Shown here: one piece after another, positions 1 through 11,605 of the stretch
Layout of the letters: each line of letters opens with the position of its first letter
Numbering within the stretch: position 1 is the first letter of the stretch
Assembly (NCBI GenBank): GCA_014706295.1
Contig: JACSVZ010000001.1
Coordinates: 85,310,237-85,374,236 of the forward strand
Source: Lycocorax pyrrhopterus obiensis
Taxonomy: Eukaryota > Chordata > Aves > Passeriformes > Paradisaeidae
Reading direction: 5' to 3'
DNA length: 64,000 bases
Position numbers and translations under genes: made by a program
The notes under the pieces: model-generated
The model's input: only the letters and a program-made list of their open reading frames with translations
What the model was told of the DNA's origin: nothing
The model's database searches: none

Positions 1-3000
1 CAGAAGGAGACGCTAGTATAGAAATGATGCTAGCAGAGGTCATGTGGATGTTGGTATTCATGGGAGTTGCCTTCCCGGTCTGCCAGAGACGGGCTGTGTC
101 TTGAGGTCCAGTTGGCAGTGAGTGCCTGCTTGGTGACGACACACAAATGCACACGCAAACACACACTCACAGTGCAAGCATTCCATCTGCCTGGTAGCTG
201 TCCCTCAGACCCTGACTTCCTCCGGTTGCTGGCATCCAGACCTAAGAGCCGCTCAATCTTGTGGCTGGCAGACATCAGCTAGGGCCAGTAAAATTGAATT
301 TTACTAGTGGATCATGCACACAGAGGGAACAGGGAGCGTGCTCACACAGCTCGCTAAGGAGAGAGTTTAGCCGTGACATTACAGTGGTCAAGTGTGGGGC
401 TTGGATGAAAATACTGACCAGCAACATGCAGGTGGCCTTTTCTGTCCTCTCTTTCCTCTGTACACACTTGCTCCTCCCAGATCCAACTTGTTCTCTCCCT
501 TTCCCCACCTTTGATCTTTCCTCTAAATGTCCCATAGTATGTTTTGTATCTTTCCACAGTTCATTTAAAATGTCCTATAATAAATTTTACGCAGTCTTCA
601 AACGTTCTCTGCTGTATCCCCATGTCTCCCATAGTAAGTCTTACAAAGCTTAAGGCAACAACCCCTTTCAGTTTGTTCAGTTTTCCAGGGAGAGAGTTTT
701 CTTTGGCTGACACATCTTGCAGGATTTTACGTTCAGGTACAGCCAGATTTGCCCAAATGCAGGTGTAGTCTTTCTCGAAATCTTTTTCTGCAGTCCTTTC
801 AGCTCCTTCCTGCAGTTGACGTCTGAAGTTGAGCAGGCCTAAACAGTACTGTTCACCTTCTACATGTGATTTTTCATTTCATAGACCATTATTATCATGT
901 CATTCTTTTGGATTTTTTTACAAGTGGAAGTCCTAGTCTACTCAATTTTCTGTGTATAGAAACTATTCTACATCTTTCTCATTGTCTCTGTGCATTTCCT
1001 TATTTGTCTCTCATCTAGCTGAGATGCGATGAAGGCTCAGTACTGGCAGTGGAATTTGGCACAAATAAAGGAAAGCAAAAGAGTCTTACACTTCCCAGGA
1101 ATTAGCTTCTTCTGCCCTAGTTTGATCTAAAAAAGTTCACTTTAAACTAAAATAAAAATAAGGACAAAAGACCGAAGTGAATAATATCATCTTCATCATG
1201 GCCCCATTAAGGTTAATAAAATGTTAAAATGAGGCAGTGCTCACCCACTGTTTTATCTTTACTTCATTGCTTTTTCCTACTAGCAGTGCATCAATAACTT
1301 GAAGTATATTCTAACTGATTGAATAAAAAGTTATATTTAATTGGGAAATCAATGAGCAGGAATAGGGCACTGAGGTCATATAGATTGTATCAGCCTGACC
1401 AATCTAACTCACTTGCCCTTTGAGCTGGTCTTTCATCATTATATTTCACTTGCCAATTCCTCAACGGTCTTAATTATGGGCACAGCAATTTGTCTTCAAA
1501 TATCACACTACAGTGAAATCTATGCATCAATAAATACAGCTCAAAAGTGGTTTTCCACACTGCTGGAGACTTAATTGCTTCTATAGTTAAAGCAAATGCT
1601 GTAATTCTTTACATTTGTGGTGCTTTTCAACATCTTCAAGTGACTGGAAGCCATTCAGGATGGCTAAATTAAAGGAAAACATGTATTTAAACATGAAGAT
1701 TGGTTCTGAGTAATTTTTGGCACTTTATCTGTACAGAACATTCTTCCCTGTGCTGCAGTTGGGGCACGGCTAAGAAAGAGCAGAGGACACTTCAGAAAGA
1801 ATAGCTGGTGTCATTGGAAGGATCTGCTGGCTGTTCAGTTTCTGACTGCCTCTTTTAAACCCCGGCTATATGCAGGGGAAGTGGTGAATACCACATTTAC
1901 AAATTTTGCCCAGTCTAGGAAAACCAGCTTTTTATTTTCAGTAAAGTGCAGTTTTAGTGCTGTCCTTGTGTTTGCCCTCTGCAAAGCAAGAATGTGGGAA
2001 TACCACTTGGAAAGCACAGGGTGCAAGTGAGGCTTAAAAAGTCATTGTGTGAGCAAGAGTAATGGAGAAGTCTACAACTGCGGAATATATTGGCTGGGAT
2101 GAGTGGCATCCTTGCAGGATTTCATTGAGTTACTGCAGCCAGGTGATACAAAGCATCTGTGTTTTTATTGTGCTGTTCTCTTTGCATACAATATCTCTTG
2201 TGCTCCCTGATTCCTCAACCAGCATTGGTTTCTGCAGTGGCAGCTTGCCTGATTTCTGAGTGGCTGTCAATATTATTTTTTTGCCTTTGTGATAGGTAGC
2301 CTAGGTTCTCCTGGAAGACATTCTGGCATCTTTTCTGCCTGATGTTACCTTACCAAGGGTGAATGGGACAGGGCCAGATGTGGGGCCACTCATACCATGT
2401 TTCAAGTATGCTCTGGGTGCTGGCATCTCCCGAGTTCCTCTACCAGGAACACCTGCTCAATTGCTTAAGAAAAGGTATTTCATGGGAAGCAGTGTGCATG
2501 AGTGATTAATTCAACCCGGAGCCCATGAGATGTTCCAGTCCACATTGTACTGTGGATGCAAATAAGGAATCAGTTTTGGGGCAAAGAACTCAGCAGTGTG
2601 CTCAAGGGTGAAGACCAAGATCTGGGCATTCCTGTTACCTCAACTCCTTGCCTGCAGACAAAGATGGTAATGATCCCTTCTCTGATGGTTTAAGGCTGCC
2701 ATTTCAGAAACAGACGAGGAAATACTGTTTAGAATTCTTGGTTTCTGACCTACTCAACAGTATTTTCAGCAGTAGTTTCTTAATGTTATGTGAGTAGCTA
2801 AATATGCATTGGTCCCATTTTGTGCTACATTCCAGTATCTGTGTTTGGCATTTACGTGAGCCAAAGTCAAATCCTAGGTCTTGACAGAACCAAAAAAACA
2901 TTCCTTAGCAGGCGGAACATGTTGTTTTGCTTTTTCTTTCTCTAAAACTTCAGTCATGCAGCTGAGGAACCTCTCCTGACCAAAAGTTTTGTGGAAACAG

Positions 3001-3980
3001 GTCAGTGGTTGTGAAACGTTTCAATTTTGATGCTTCATCTTTTTCTGCAAAACAACTCTGTTGAGGCATTTCTGACAAGCTGTAAATTTTATCTCTGAAA
3101 AAAACTGAAGGAATTTGTTATCTTCTGAGGATTATTTTCTGTGCAAGATGCAGCATGATCTGAGCTGGTGCTACAAGGGCATCTGGAGTACCTGATTCTG
3201 AAAAACACATGTAGAAATAATCTTTCTTAAAAATATTTCTTCAAATAAAGATGCTATTTAATGTCCAAGATATAGTCTCTGAGCCAAGCCGAGCAGAACT
3301 ATTGAATAACTGTGCCATTGGAAGCATAAATATCCAGAAATAGGTCAATTATATCTACTTTAGACATAATGGAAATAAAGCTACTATAATTGGACATTAT
3401 CACAGGTTTTGGTGTTCTTGGCTTGGAGAGCAAATATCTCAGCTTCTACTCGGAAGGTTATCTTGGAAACCTATCAGCCCACACAGAGGTACTGACAAGA
3501 CATACACCTTAGGAAAACCACAGCACAGTCTCTGTGCCTCAGAATCTATCAGTCCCCAAAGTCTGTCACAAAAATTGACAGCCTCAGTAGAGGTTTGGAC
3601 TTCTGCCTTGGCTGTGTGTTTCAACTTTGGAAAGCCTTTTCCTGGAATTTTCATACATAGAACAAATGCGTTGGACTTACATTATGCTCATGTCTGTCTC
3701 TAAAAAAAATTTAAAACTAACTTCTTGCTGTAGGGACACTAATATTGTTGAATTTCATCCCTACTACATTCACCGTGTTTTGTCAAGATGTCAAGACCAG
3801 TACCTGCACTCTCATGGGTAGGTTTGAAAGCTCTTGAGGGTTAAGTGTTGCCTCCAAAAAACCTCAAAGTAACTTGAAGTCTATCTCCAAATAGACACAT
3901 ACTATTTAATCACCGTACTTGCCGTGGGAAGTGGTGGAGTCCACAGAAGATTAGGCAGCTGGTCAGAACATGCAGGACTA
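1..3980. other. Unique non-coding DNA, no gene found
   Basis: I see no gene, RNA gene or recognisable transposable element in this stretch. Open frames on both strands are short, lack known motifs and overlap each other, as expected by chance. A small CA-rich patch lies around 139-172 (interrupted CACACA units), too short and impure to call a microsatellite array. Composition is ordinary A+T-rich vertebrate sequence. It could be intergenic or intronic; the sequence alone does not decide. Confidence 0.6.
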
Positions 3981-4111
3981 ATCATAGAATCACAGCATGG
4001 TGTGGGTTGGAAGGGACCTTAAAGACCATGTAGTTCCTACCCACCCTGCCATAGGCAAGGACATCTTCCACTACACCAGCTTGCTCAAAGCCACACCCAG
4101 CCTGGCCTAGA
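3981..4111 (-). mobile_element. CR1: CR1 LINE fragment, 3' end
   Basis: This is a 5'-truncated copy of CR1, the main non-LTR retrotransposon of birds, inserted on the minus strand. On the + strand it opens with the reversed CR1 tail (ATCATAGAATCACAGCATGG) and continues through GGTTGGAAGGGACCTT, then the stretch with CCTGCCATAGGCAAGGACATC, and ends near the CAGCCTGGCCT motif. Only about 130 bp of the 3' untranslated region remain, so no protein is encoded. The match to the CR1 3' consensus is clear from memory; the subfamily is not assigned. Confidence 0.92.
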
Positions 4112-7100
4112 TGTGCATAATGGTAAATATTGACTTCTATCTAGAGTTTCAGGTGCCTTCCAAAGTTGTTCTTTTTTTTCCCATTTTCTGAGAATTTATG
4201 CCAGTGGTTCCCAACTTAACTGTCAAAAAGGCAGCAATGCCAAGAGCAACACACTGTGTGCAGTCTCCCAGTTTGAGCTCTGTATTCCTGGGGACCTCAA
4301 GAAGCAGGGGATCCCACAGCTACTGAAGGATCTTGTGGTGAGCCTAATGTCTCCAATTCCAGGAATGGGGATTGCTTTCTACACGAGTAAGGTGTTTGTT
4401 TGCAGCTAGTTTATGGATGGAGAGTTTGGGGTTAAATGAAAAACCTATTGCTTCTAGACAGTGATAATTCTAAAAAGAAAATGCAAATCATTTGTTTTGG
4501 ACATGTATCCTCACCTCAAGTCCTCATCTCAACATCCAGAGCTCTGGCTGATACACGAAAGAAAACAGGTAATTCTTTGTCTTTAAACCCCTGTGGTTGG
4601 TCCCCCCCGCCTCTGCACCTAGAAAGTACTTTATTGAAATGCTACATCAGCAGATACTTGTCTTGTTCTTCTCTGGAAGAGGAAAACATGCATACCCCAT
4701 TTTTCTTCTGTGTTTGGTCACAGGATCTTGTGTTCTGTGATCTGTTTTATGAAGCTTTTCAAAGCAGTCAGGTTTGTAGGCTTTGTGCAGCTATTGGAGG
4801 TATTATCTAGTTTGTTTTGTTTTGCTGATGGGGATTTGGCTGGATTATCTCCCCTCATCACATAAACCCTAACTGTACATTTTCTATGCATGACTGATAT
4901 GGTGATATATCATCCTACAAAAGCTGGAAAAGAGTGCTTTGTGACTTTGCCCTGAGCAAACTGACCTTCCTAAAAATGAAGCTTTGCCTCTGTGAATGCT
5001 GCTTGAGTGTTTCCTTTGTAAGATAATACTTTTCAAGAGTTACAAGCTCTATAGTTGTGTATTGCAACATTTTCCCTCTAAAAGGAATACGATCTCCTTG
5101 AGGAAATAGCAATGGTTAAGTGTTCATTTCTTTTACAGAGTGTAGATCTGATTATTCTCCAGTCAATTCAGTGTTTTTCTTGAGGTTTTCTCTGCTAGTC
5201 ACAGGCAGTGAAATAGAGCAAAATTGTGAAAGATATCACTGTATACAGCTAGTGGAGAAATTATTTAAGGAATAGGTCACCTTTGTATGCAGACATTGTA
5301 TCCAGATGTGGTAGGAATTATACAGATTTATATGGGCTTCTACATTTAATTAAAGATACTGCTAAAATGTAATGGTTGTACGCACATGCAAATGATGGGT
5401 TTTTTCACTTTTTTCAGAGCAAAGATTAAGTAGGGCTACTGCTTCACCAGAACATTTCTTGAGACCATTATCAAGTTCTGGTGCAATTCCATTATGTCTA
5501 TCTTGTCCACCAATAGTCAATGGCAGTACTCATGCAATAACTCGAGTGATGTCAGTAATGTATATTTTGACACCAGTGTACAGTAAAGGAGAAATTAGAG
5601 TAGCAGAAAACAGCTATGGCAGCACACAGAGAAATGAGTCTTTAAATATGATTAAATAGATTATGGGTTAATTCTGAGCTTCCTGAGCTGGTGCATATAC
5701 AAAGACCACTTACTTTTAGGGAAGTGTGTCCTTTTCACACAACTGAATGAAATCAGAGTGGCAGATAAAATAATTTTTCATGCTGAATCCAAGAGCCGGA
5801 AGAAACAACCTTAAGAAAATGAAATGAATGGAAAATAAAGTCCATTCACAATATGCAAAAGAGAAGATTCTCCATATGGCAGGCTCATGCTGTAAGAATG
5901 CTTATGTTCTTCCTGGAATGGCTATGTGAAAGTAAAAAGGAGTAGCATGACTTTAAATCATCAGGAATCTTCAAAGAAAATAATCAGCTGGGAAACTGAG
6001 CAACGAGTTGGTGGTGGAAAGTAGTAAAAATCCTTGAAGCGCTCCAGTCCCTCTCCAGTTACAAACGAGGTTGTGTAGTTTAATCATCAGCAGATGTTTC
6101 CCATAAAATCCCACTCTCGGTTATGCACTCAACCATCTGAAACAGTGCCAGGTCTCTCATATGTCTTGATTGCATGGAAATTTTCTATGATTAGCCAAAT
6201 TCATGCCAACATATCCACCCTTGTGCCATTTGGAAAACTGGAACTGCAGCAATTGCTGTTAAAAAAGAGATGAATGAAGGTAAAGTTTGTGTTCAATGCC
6301 AGTTTCCTCCAAGAGGTTTTGAAAGGTATTGCTGTTGCTGAAACACTTTCACCAATGTACAGTGTTTTGCTCATTGCTTGAGTCTCATAGTCCATATCCC
6401 TTAACTCAGGGACATCAGTGGTGAAAATCTTTGGCAAAAGCAGAGAAAGAGAGCTTCCAGAGAAAGAAAGCTACTGTAGTTCTTTTAAAAGTGTCAGTGC
6501 TTCATCATGTATCAATGGTGGCTGAAGCTAAGGCAAGATCGAGGCTCTCTTGCCTGCTACCTATGTTCTCCCTCTGCACCAGCTTGTGTGGGTGATATGT
6601 TTGGGTGTGACCTGGACGAACTGGTCAAGAATTTGTATTTGTGCACGTGTGTGTAAAAGAAATAGTTGAAAGGGAGGAAAGCTCAGTCCTCACCATTTCC
6701 TTTACTGGACAGAAAAAACAAAGCCCAAGCTAAACCTCTTTAGTATTGCAGTACTGGTAGAGGAATGCGGGGAGGTGGTTCCAGTACATTGGCCCACACT
6801 GACCTTCTGGGAAAATACTGTGGATTTTAGCAGTAGTTACTCTAAGAAAGATGTGGAAAACCTCTATAGTTTGTCCTGATTAGACAGGAACCTGCTGCCT
6901 TCAGGAGAGGCCTCAGTCTAGATAGATGGTTGACCCTTCTCCAGTGCTGTGACCTGACTCCTGGTCTGTGACCAATCCCACCTTCTGCACATGGGATTGC
7001 AGAGTGGAGAGGGGCAACAGAGGTCTCAAATGCTGGTCACAGTCCTGGGGGTCATGCTCTGTCCATGGCCAGAAAAAACAGTGGTAACCATGAATCACAG

Positions 7101-9164
7101 TCAAGCTTGACAAGGCAGTACCCAGATTTTCCCTAAAATGGCTAAGATGACATCCAGAAAAAGAACAAGTACTGAAGAAAAATTACGCTTCGGAGCCATT
7201 TGATTTTAAGTTGCATTACAGAATGAAACTGTGTCCTGAAAGAAACTTGGATGCAGTTAGAATATATCCTGAGCTTATATCCTGAGCTTGGAAAACTGTT
7301 GGCCTAAAGGCAAGAAATTAGGAAGAAAAGACATGGAATAATGTTTGAGGAAAATAAGCGTCTCCTCAGTTCTATGTGAAGGCTTTATGAGGCATTGGCT
7401 TTGTGTTAAATTTACAGGCCCTTTTTCTCCTGCAAAGGTGATCTCTCCCCTGTGAAACAATTAGCTATTAAGAATCAGTTTCATATTCATCCTCCTGAAT
7501 CATGCCACACACTTGTGTTCATTGCAGAAGGCAAGTTAAGCCCCTTTTGGAGAGTGCCCTATATAATTTTATAGTCATCTGCTGAAAGAACATAACTCAG
7601 TGTAATTTGTATTGCAAAGCTCACCTAGTGTGTAGCGCTGGGTGTGCTTGCAAAGCTGTCTGTAGGAGCTCTGCCATGGTGGTTGTTCAGCAGTATTAGC
7701 TGAACCCCTGCTTTTGGGAGGTGGCCTGGTAAGGCTGTGTTGTGTTCAGAGAGTAGGGATGGTCAAAAGATGTCTCCAGAGGCAGGCAGATCTTCACTGA
7801 GGTGTTCTTGCACCACATTTCCATGTGTCCATCTGGCTGCACCAGGCACTCTCAGAGAGACTGAAAAGAATGCTGACTTGTATATTCCAGATGAACTGAT
7901 TTCTGTAAGTTACATTTTGGTCCCGAAGACTAAACTGTCTGCTGTGTTTTATATATTTGAAGGATAGTATGCTTTATTTTCTTTAGCGGCAAGCTATTGC
8001 CGCAATGTCTTCAGATCCCTTTTGACTTTTTGTGCGTGTTCTTTCTTATTTGTTCCAGTTAGCAATAAGTCTCCCAGATAAGAAACACTGCCATTAAACT
8101 CCCAGCAGACCAGGCTTTTCTGCTCTGAAACACTGGAGCTTATTAACTTGGAAGATACATAAGCTAACATTCATTCTAGCACATCTCATATTACTTGGCT
8201 GGTACTTCTTTAATAGAAAATGAACCATGCATACCATCCTCATATTTTTTTGAGCCCCAGTAAGTCCTCATTTCTTTCGGTTTATTAATTGTATTTAGCT
8301 AATTGACACTGATATTAATTGTATTGAAAAAGGAAAGTGCTTTATGTGACAACAGAGGTCCACATGCACTTTTCAGATATTGCAGAGAAACAGTTCCTTT
8401 GACATACACAGTCTCTAATTCTGTTTTTAATTTTTAAAGAGGATCTCTTGTACAGTTCTCCCAAATAACTTGGGAGATTCATCTCTACTCAATAGATATC
8501 TACACCCAAGCTAATCACTCTGTGCTGCCCTTGTAATTACCTGAAAGGCTTGTGTAGCCCATGCTTCTCATGAACAAACATGGACTCTGCTTAGGCTGGA
8601 ATGAATTTCTGTCTGATTATCAAAAGAGTCTGCAACATGCTTGCACTGTCTGTGTTTGATCAGGTAAATCTTACCTTAGTTTCTTGGTAGTTTGCTTAGT
8701 ATTGCAAAATGTTACAGAATGAGTGGTGTCACTGATGGGACAGCATATCTGTACCTCCTGGATGCTGAGTCCAGAATGGGCTTAGAAATTGATGGGTTGT
8801 CATCCTACTTTGTCTTCACGCTAAATAGCCCTCAACTCTTTTTCTCTCTTCTCAAGTGTGGGTTCTTTTTATTTCTACTCTCTGCACTTTGTTCAAAGAT
8901 CCAAAGAAGTGCAGGGTGAAAACTGGAGAGAGCAGACCAGCTGAAGCTATTGCCATGGGATGTATTTTCAGGCAGCATTTTCCTGCTTGCGTCTCCTGCT
9001 ATTCTTTCCCTTGCTCGTGTCTGGCTTATTTTCAGACTCTGGTCCACTACAGTGTATAGATTGTTTTTCTAAAACCACACCGTGAGTGGTTGCTGCCCTT
9101 TTGTGTGAGTGCTGTTGATTACTCCTTCTCAAGTGCTGTGCCTCACCCTGCTGACAGCAGAATT
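4112..9164. other. Unique non-coding DNA, no gene found
   Basis: There is no supported gene or transposable element in this stretch. The longest open frame (4436-4810, + strand, 124 codons) has no recognisable domain and runs across a homopolymeric C patch near 4603; I treat it as chance. A short direct duplication of TATCCTGAGCTT occurs around 7265-7288. Nothing resembling tRNA, rRNA or a CpG-rich promoter is visible. Confidence 0.55.
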
Positions 9165-9177
9165 CCCCCCCCCCCCC
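9165..9177 (+). repeat. Homopolymer C run (C13)
   Basis: Thirteen consecutive C residues are followed by GCCGCTCCCCCTCCC, making a short C-rich patch of about 30 bp. It is a simple repeat, likely polymorphic in length and error-prone in assembly. The G-rich complement could form quadruplex-like structure, but no neighbouring gene suggests a role. Confidence 0.9.
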
Positions 9178-9719
9178 GCCGCTCCCCCTCCCAGCACATT
9201 TCTCTAATTTTCAAGGCAATTTTCAATACTAATCCTGTTGTCCAGTGGACTGGCAGTTCCTTCCAGCATAGTGTCATGGTGTTATTACACACTGCCCCCT
9301 TTCATCCATGTCTTTAACGGTGGTGAGTCCTACAAGACCTAAACAGCTGCTGAACAGCATGGAATATGTCCTACTTATTGTCCACAGGCAATATTTTTGC
9401 TCATAGTGAGAACCTTCATTGTACAGAGGCTGAAAATCCAGACATGATGAGGATGGCAGCTGTGGGGGCAGGGAGAGGCCAACATCCAAAATCAGTTTTA
9501 TCATCCTGGGATGTTTCTGCACCAGAACCAAGACCTTCCTGTACCTGTAGAGACCTGGAGATAGTCTTTCCTGTACAACTCTGGTGCCAAGTGCAGTCAG
9601 ATGTTGGTCATGGAATTTAATTTTGCACAGAGAAGTTCCTGAAACAAGATATGAAAATGAGGGTCATTAAATGTTAAAGCCCCAACTAGTTGTTCCAGAT
9701 CTGATCTTGGGTACAGGCA

Positions 9720-10720
9720 CAATTAATCATTTTCATTTTGAATATTTCTATTCCACTGCAGTCTGGGAAAAGTCAAGTTATAACACATTTCTAAATAATC
9801 ATATTTTGACTTAGATCCATCTTTTAACAGAAAATATATTTAAATAATGTGTCAAGTAGAAAATATCATATCATGCATACCAGAAAATGGGGTCTTGAGG
9901 AACACCCTGCACCCTAGCTCTGGAATATGCTAACTTGAACCAAAATGTGATTTATTTCTACACAGAATATTTGCTGCAAATATATTTATTTCTAAATAAC
10001 TTGTATTGTTTTGTTGTGAATTTTTGAACAGATAGGCTTCTAATTCAATTTTCTGTAAATCTTTTAGAATACTTTAATGACAAAAAAGTCCTTGCTTGAC
10101 TGAATTAGTTTAATTAAAAATGGTGTAAATTGCCAATTCTAATAATAATTTAAATCAGTAAGTGGACAGCCTTGATTTAAATAATCTATTATAACCTTGT
10201 TTTCAATTTATGATCATAATTATTTTACCAAAGACAGCTTAGTCCTTTACTGACAAAGAACCATTAAAACTTCTTGATTTGGGAAAGAATATGTTTGTAG
10301 AATAAATTTGGCATTTTTCTGCTAACCAAGGCAACATTTGTATAAACCATGAGTGTTGGATACAGACATACAGCTATACCTATAAAGATATATTTAGGGC
10401 TTGGTATATGTCGGTAAGTAGTAACTTAGCTTAACATTTTCTTATTCTGATCTTTATGTCTCACATTTTCACTATGTAAGATGATGAATGATACATTTCC
10501 TTTCTACTAGATGATTAATGTTTTATGTGCAATTTGTGTCAAATTACATTTAAATAGCAATAAAATTCAATTAAATGCACAGAAACATTTTAATGATTAA
10601 TTTCATACAGCTACCTTCAGTGTGGTACATATATCAGAGAAAAAAAGTTAATGAAAATGTTTCATATTCAAAACATTATTTAATAAACACTTGAAATATT
10701 ACCATTAATTAGTTAGCAAA
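9720..10720. other. A+T-rich block, candidate conserved noncoding element
   Basis: About 1 kb of markedly A+T-rich but complex (non-repetitive) sequence with many TTAAT/ATTTA-type words, including a TTTAATTAAA palindrome near 10110 and several TAAT homeodomain-type cores. It carries no transposon signature and no simple repeat. Blocks of this texture in amniote gene deserts are often deeply conserved developmental enhancers, but conservation cannot be seen from one genome, so the call is an inference from texture only. Confidence 0.3.
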
Positions 10721-10875
10721 CCTTGCTATTTCTTGTCATCATGCCCTTTAAGATTTTAAAACTACTGGATCTCACCTGCTCTGAGTGTGTCATTTTCCTA
10801 AACCAGAAGAAGAGAGAGTGTTCTACTTTTTGAAAAATTATTGCACTGATACTTGATTATATGAAAGGTGGTGGG

Positions 10876-10910
10876 TTTTTTTTTTTTTGGTTTTTTGTTT
10901 TTTTTTTCTT
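10876..10910 (+). repeat. Interrupted poly-T tract
   Basis: Two T-runs broken by GG and single G/C bases. It could be a simple low-complexity tract or the reversed poly(A) tail of a decayed minus-strand retrocopy; no recognisable retrocopy body lies beside it, so simple repeat is preferred. It produces a spurious open frame starting at 10861 that is not a gene. Confidence 0.8.
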
Positions 10911-11069
10911 TGGAAAATTAATATTTGAACCTGGAAAAGAGAGTCCAAATGCCAAAAATAATTTTATAACTTCAGAAAATTCTGGTTTCAGGTCAGAAAT
11001 CAGTAATGTCAACCAATTCAGCAGTTTGCAGTTCTATAAAAATTTAAGCAGTAAAGATTTATTTCACAG

Positions 11070-11605
11070 TCATAGAATCAGAATAATTTTGGTTGGGAAA
11101 GACGTTTAAGATCAGTGAGTCCAGCCATTAACCCAGCAGTGCCAAGCCCATCACTGAACCATGACCCCAAGTGCCACATCTGCACATCTTTTAGATACCA
11201 CCAGGGATGGTGACTCAACCTCCACCCTGGGCAGCCCATTCCAGTGCTTTACACCCTTTACATGAAAAAAGTTTTGCTGATATCCAATACAAACCTCCCC
11301 TGGTGCAGCTTGAGGCCATTTCCTCTTGTCCTGCTGCTTGTTACCTGGGGGAAGAGTCCAACTCTTCACTGGTTGCAGTCTCCTTTCAGGCAGTTGTAGT
11401 GAGTGCTAAGGTCACCTCTGAGCCTCCTTTCCTCCAGGCTAAACACCCCGGCTCCCTCAGCAGCTCCTCACCAGACTTGTGCTCCAGACCCTTCCCCAGC
11501 TCTGTTGCCCTGCTCTGGACACGCTCCAGCCCCTCAGTGTCATTCTTGTAGTGAGGGGCCCAGAACTGAACGCAGGATTTGAGGTCTGGCCTCACCAGTA
11601 CTGAC
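11070..11605 (-). mobile_element. CR1: CR1 LINE fragment, about 535 bp
   Basis: This is the longest CR1 copy in the window, on the minus strand. On the + strand it starts with the reversed tail (CATAGAATCA, then GGTTGGGAAAGACG) and runs through hallmark CR1 blocks: CTGGGCAGCCCATTCCAGTG, the GAGGCCATTTCCTCTTGTCC segment, GGCTAAACACCCCGGCTCCC, GCCCTGCTCTGGACACGCTC and GAGGGGCCCAGAACTGAACG. The right end lies near GGTCTGGCCTCACCAGT. In full CR1 the upstream part of this region overlaps the end of ORF2. Open frames across it (11207-11551 + and 11386-11595 -) are repeat-derived, not genes. The close match to consensus suggests a younger copy than the old LINE at 31.9 kb. Confidence 0.95.

Noticed and set aside
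4436..4810. 124-codon frame on the + strand
   Set aside because: No motif or family match, crosses a C homopolymer, and lacks any splice or promoter context. Frames of this size are expected occasionally by chance in 64 kb.
11207..11595. 114-codon + frame and 69-codon - frame
   Set aside because: Entirely within a CR1 3' fragment. The minus frame may carry a remnant of the end of CR1 ORF2, but the copy is truncated and not functional.
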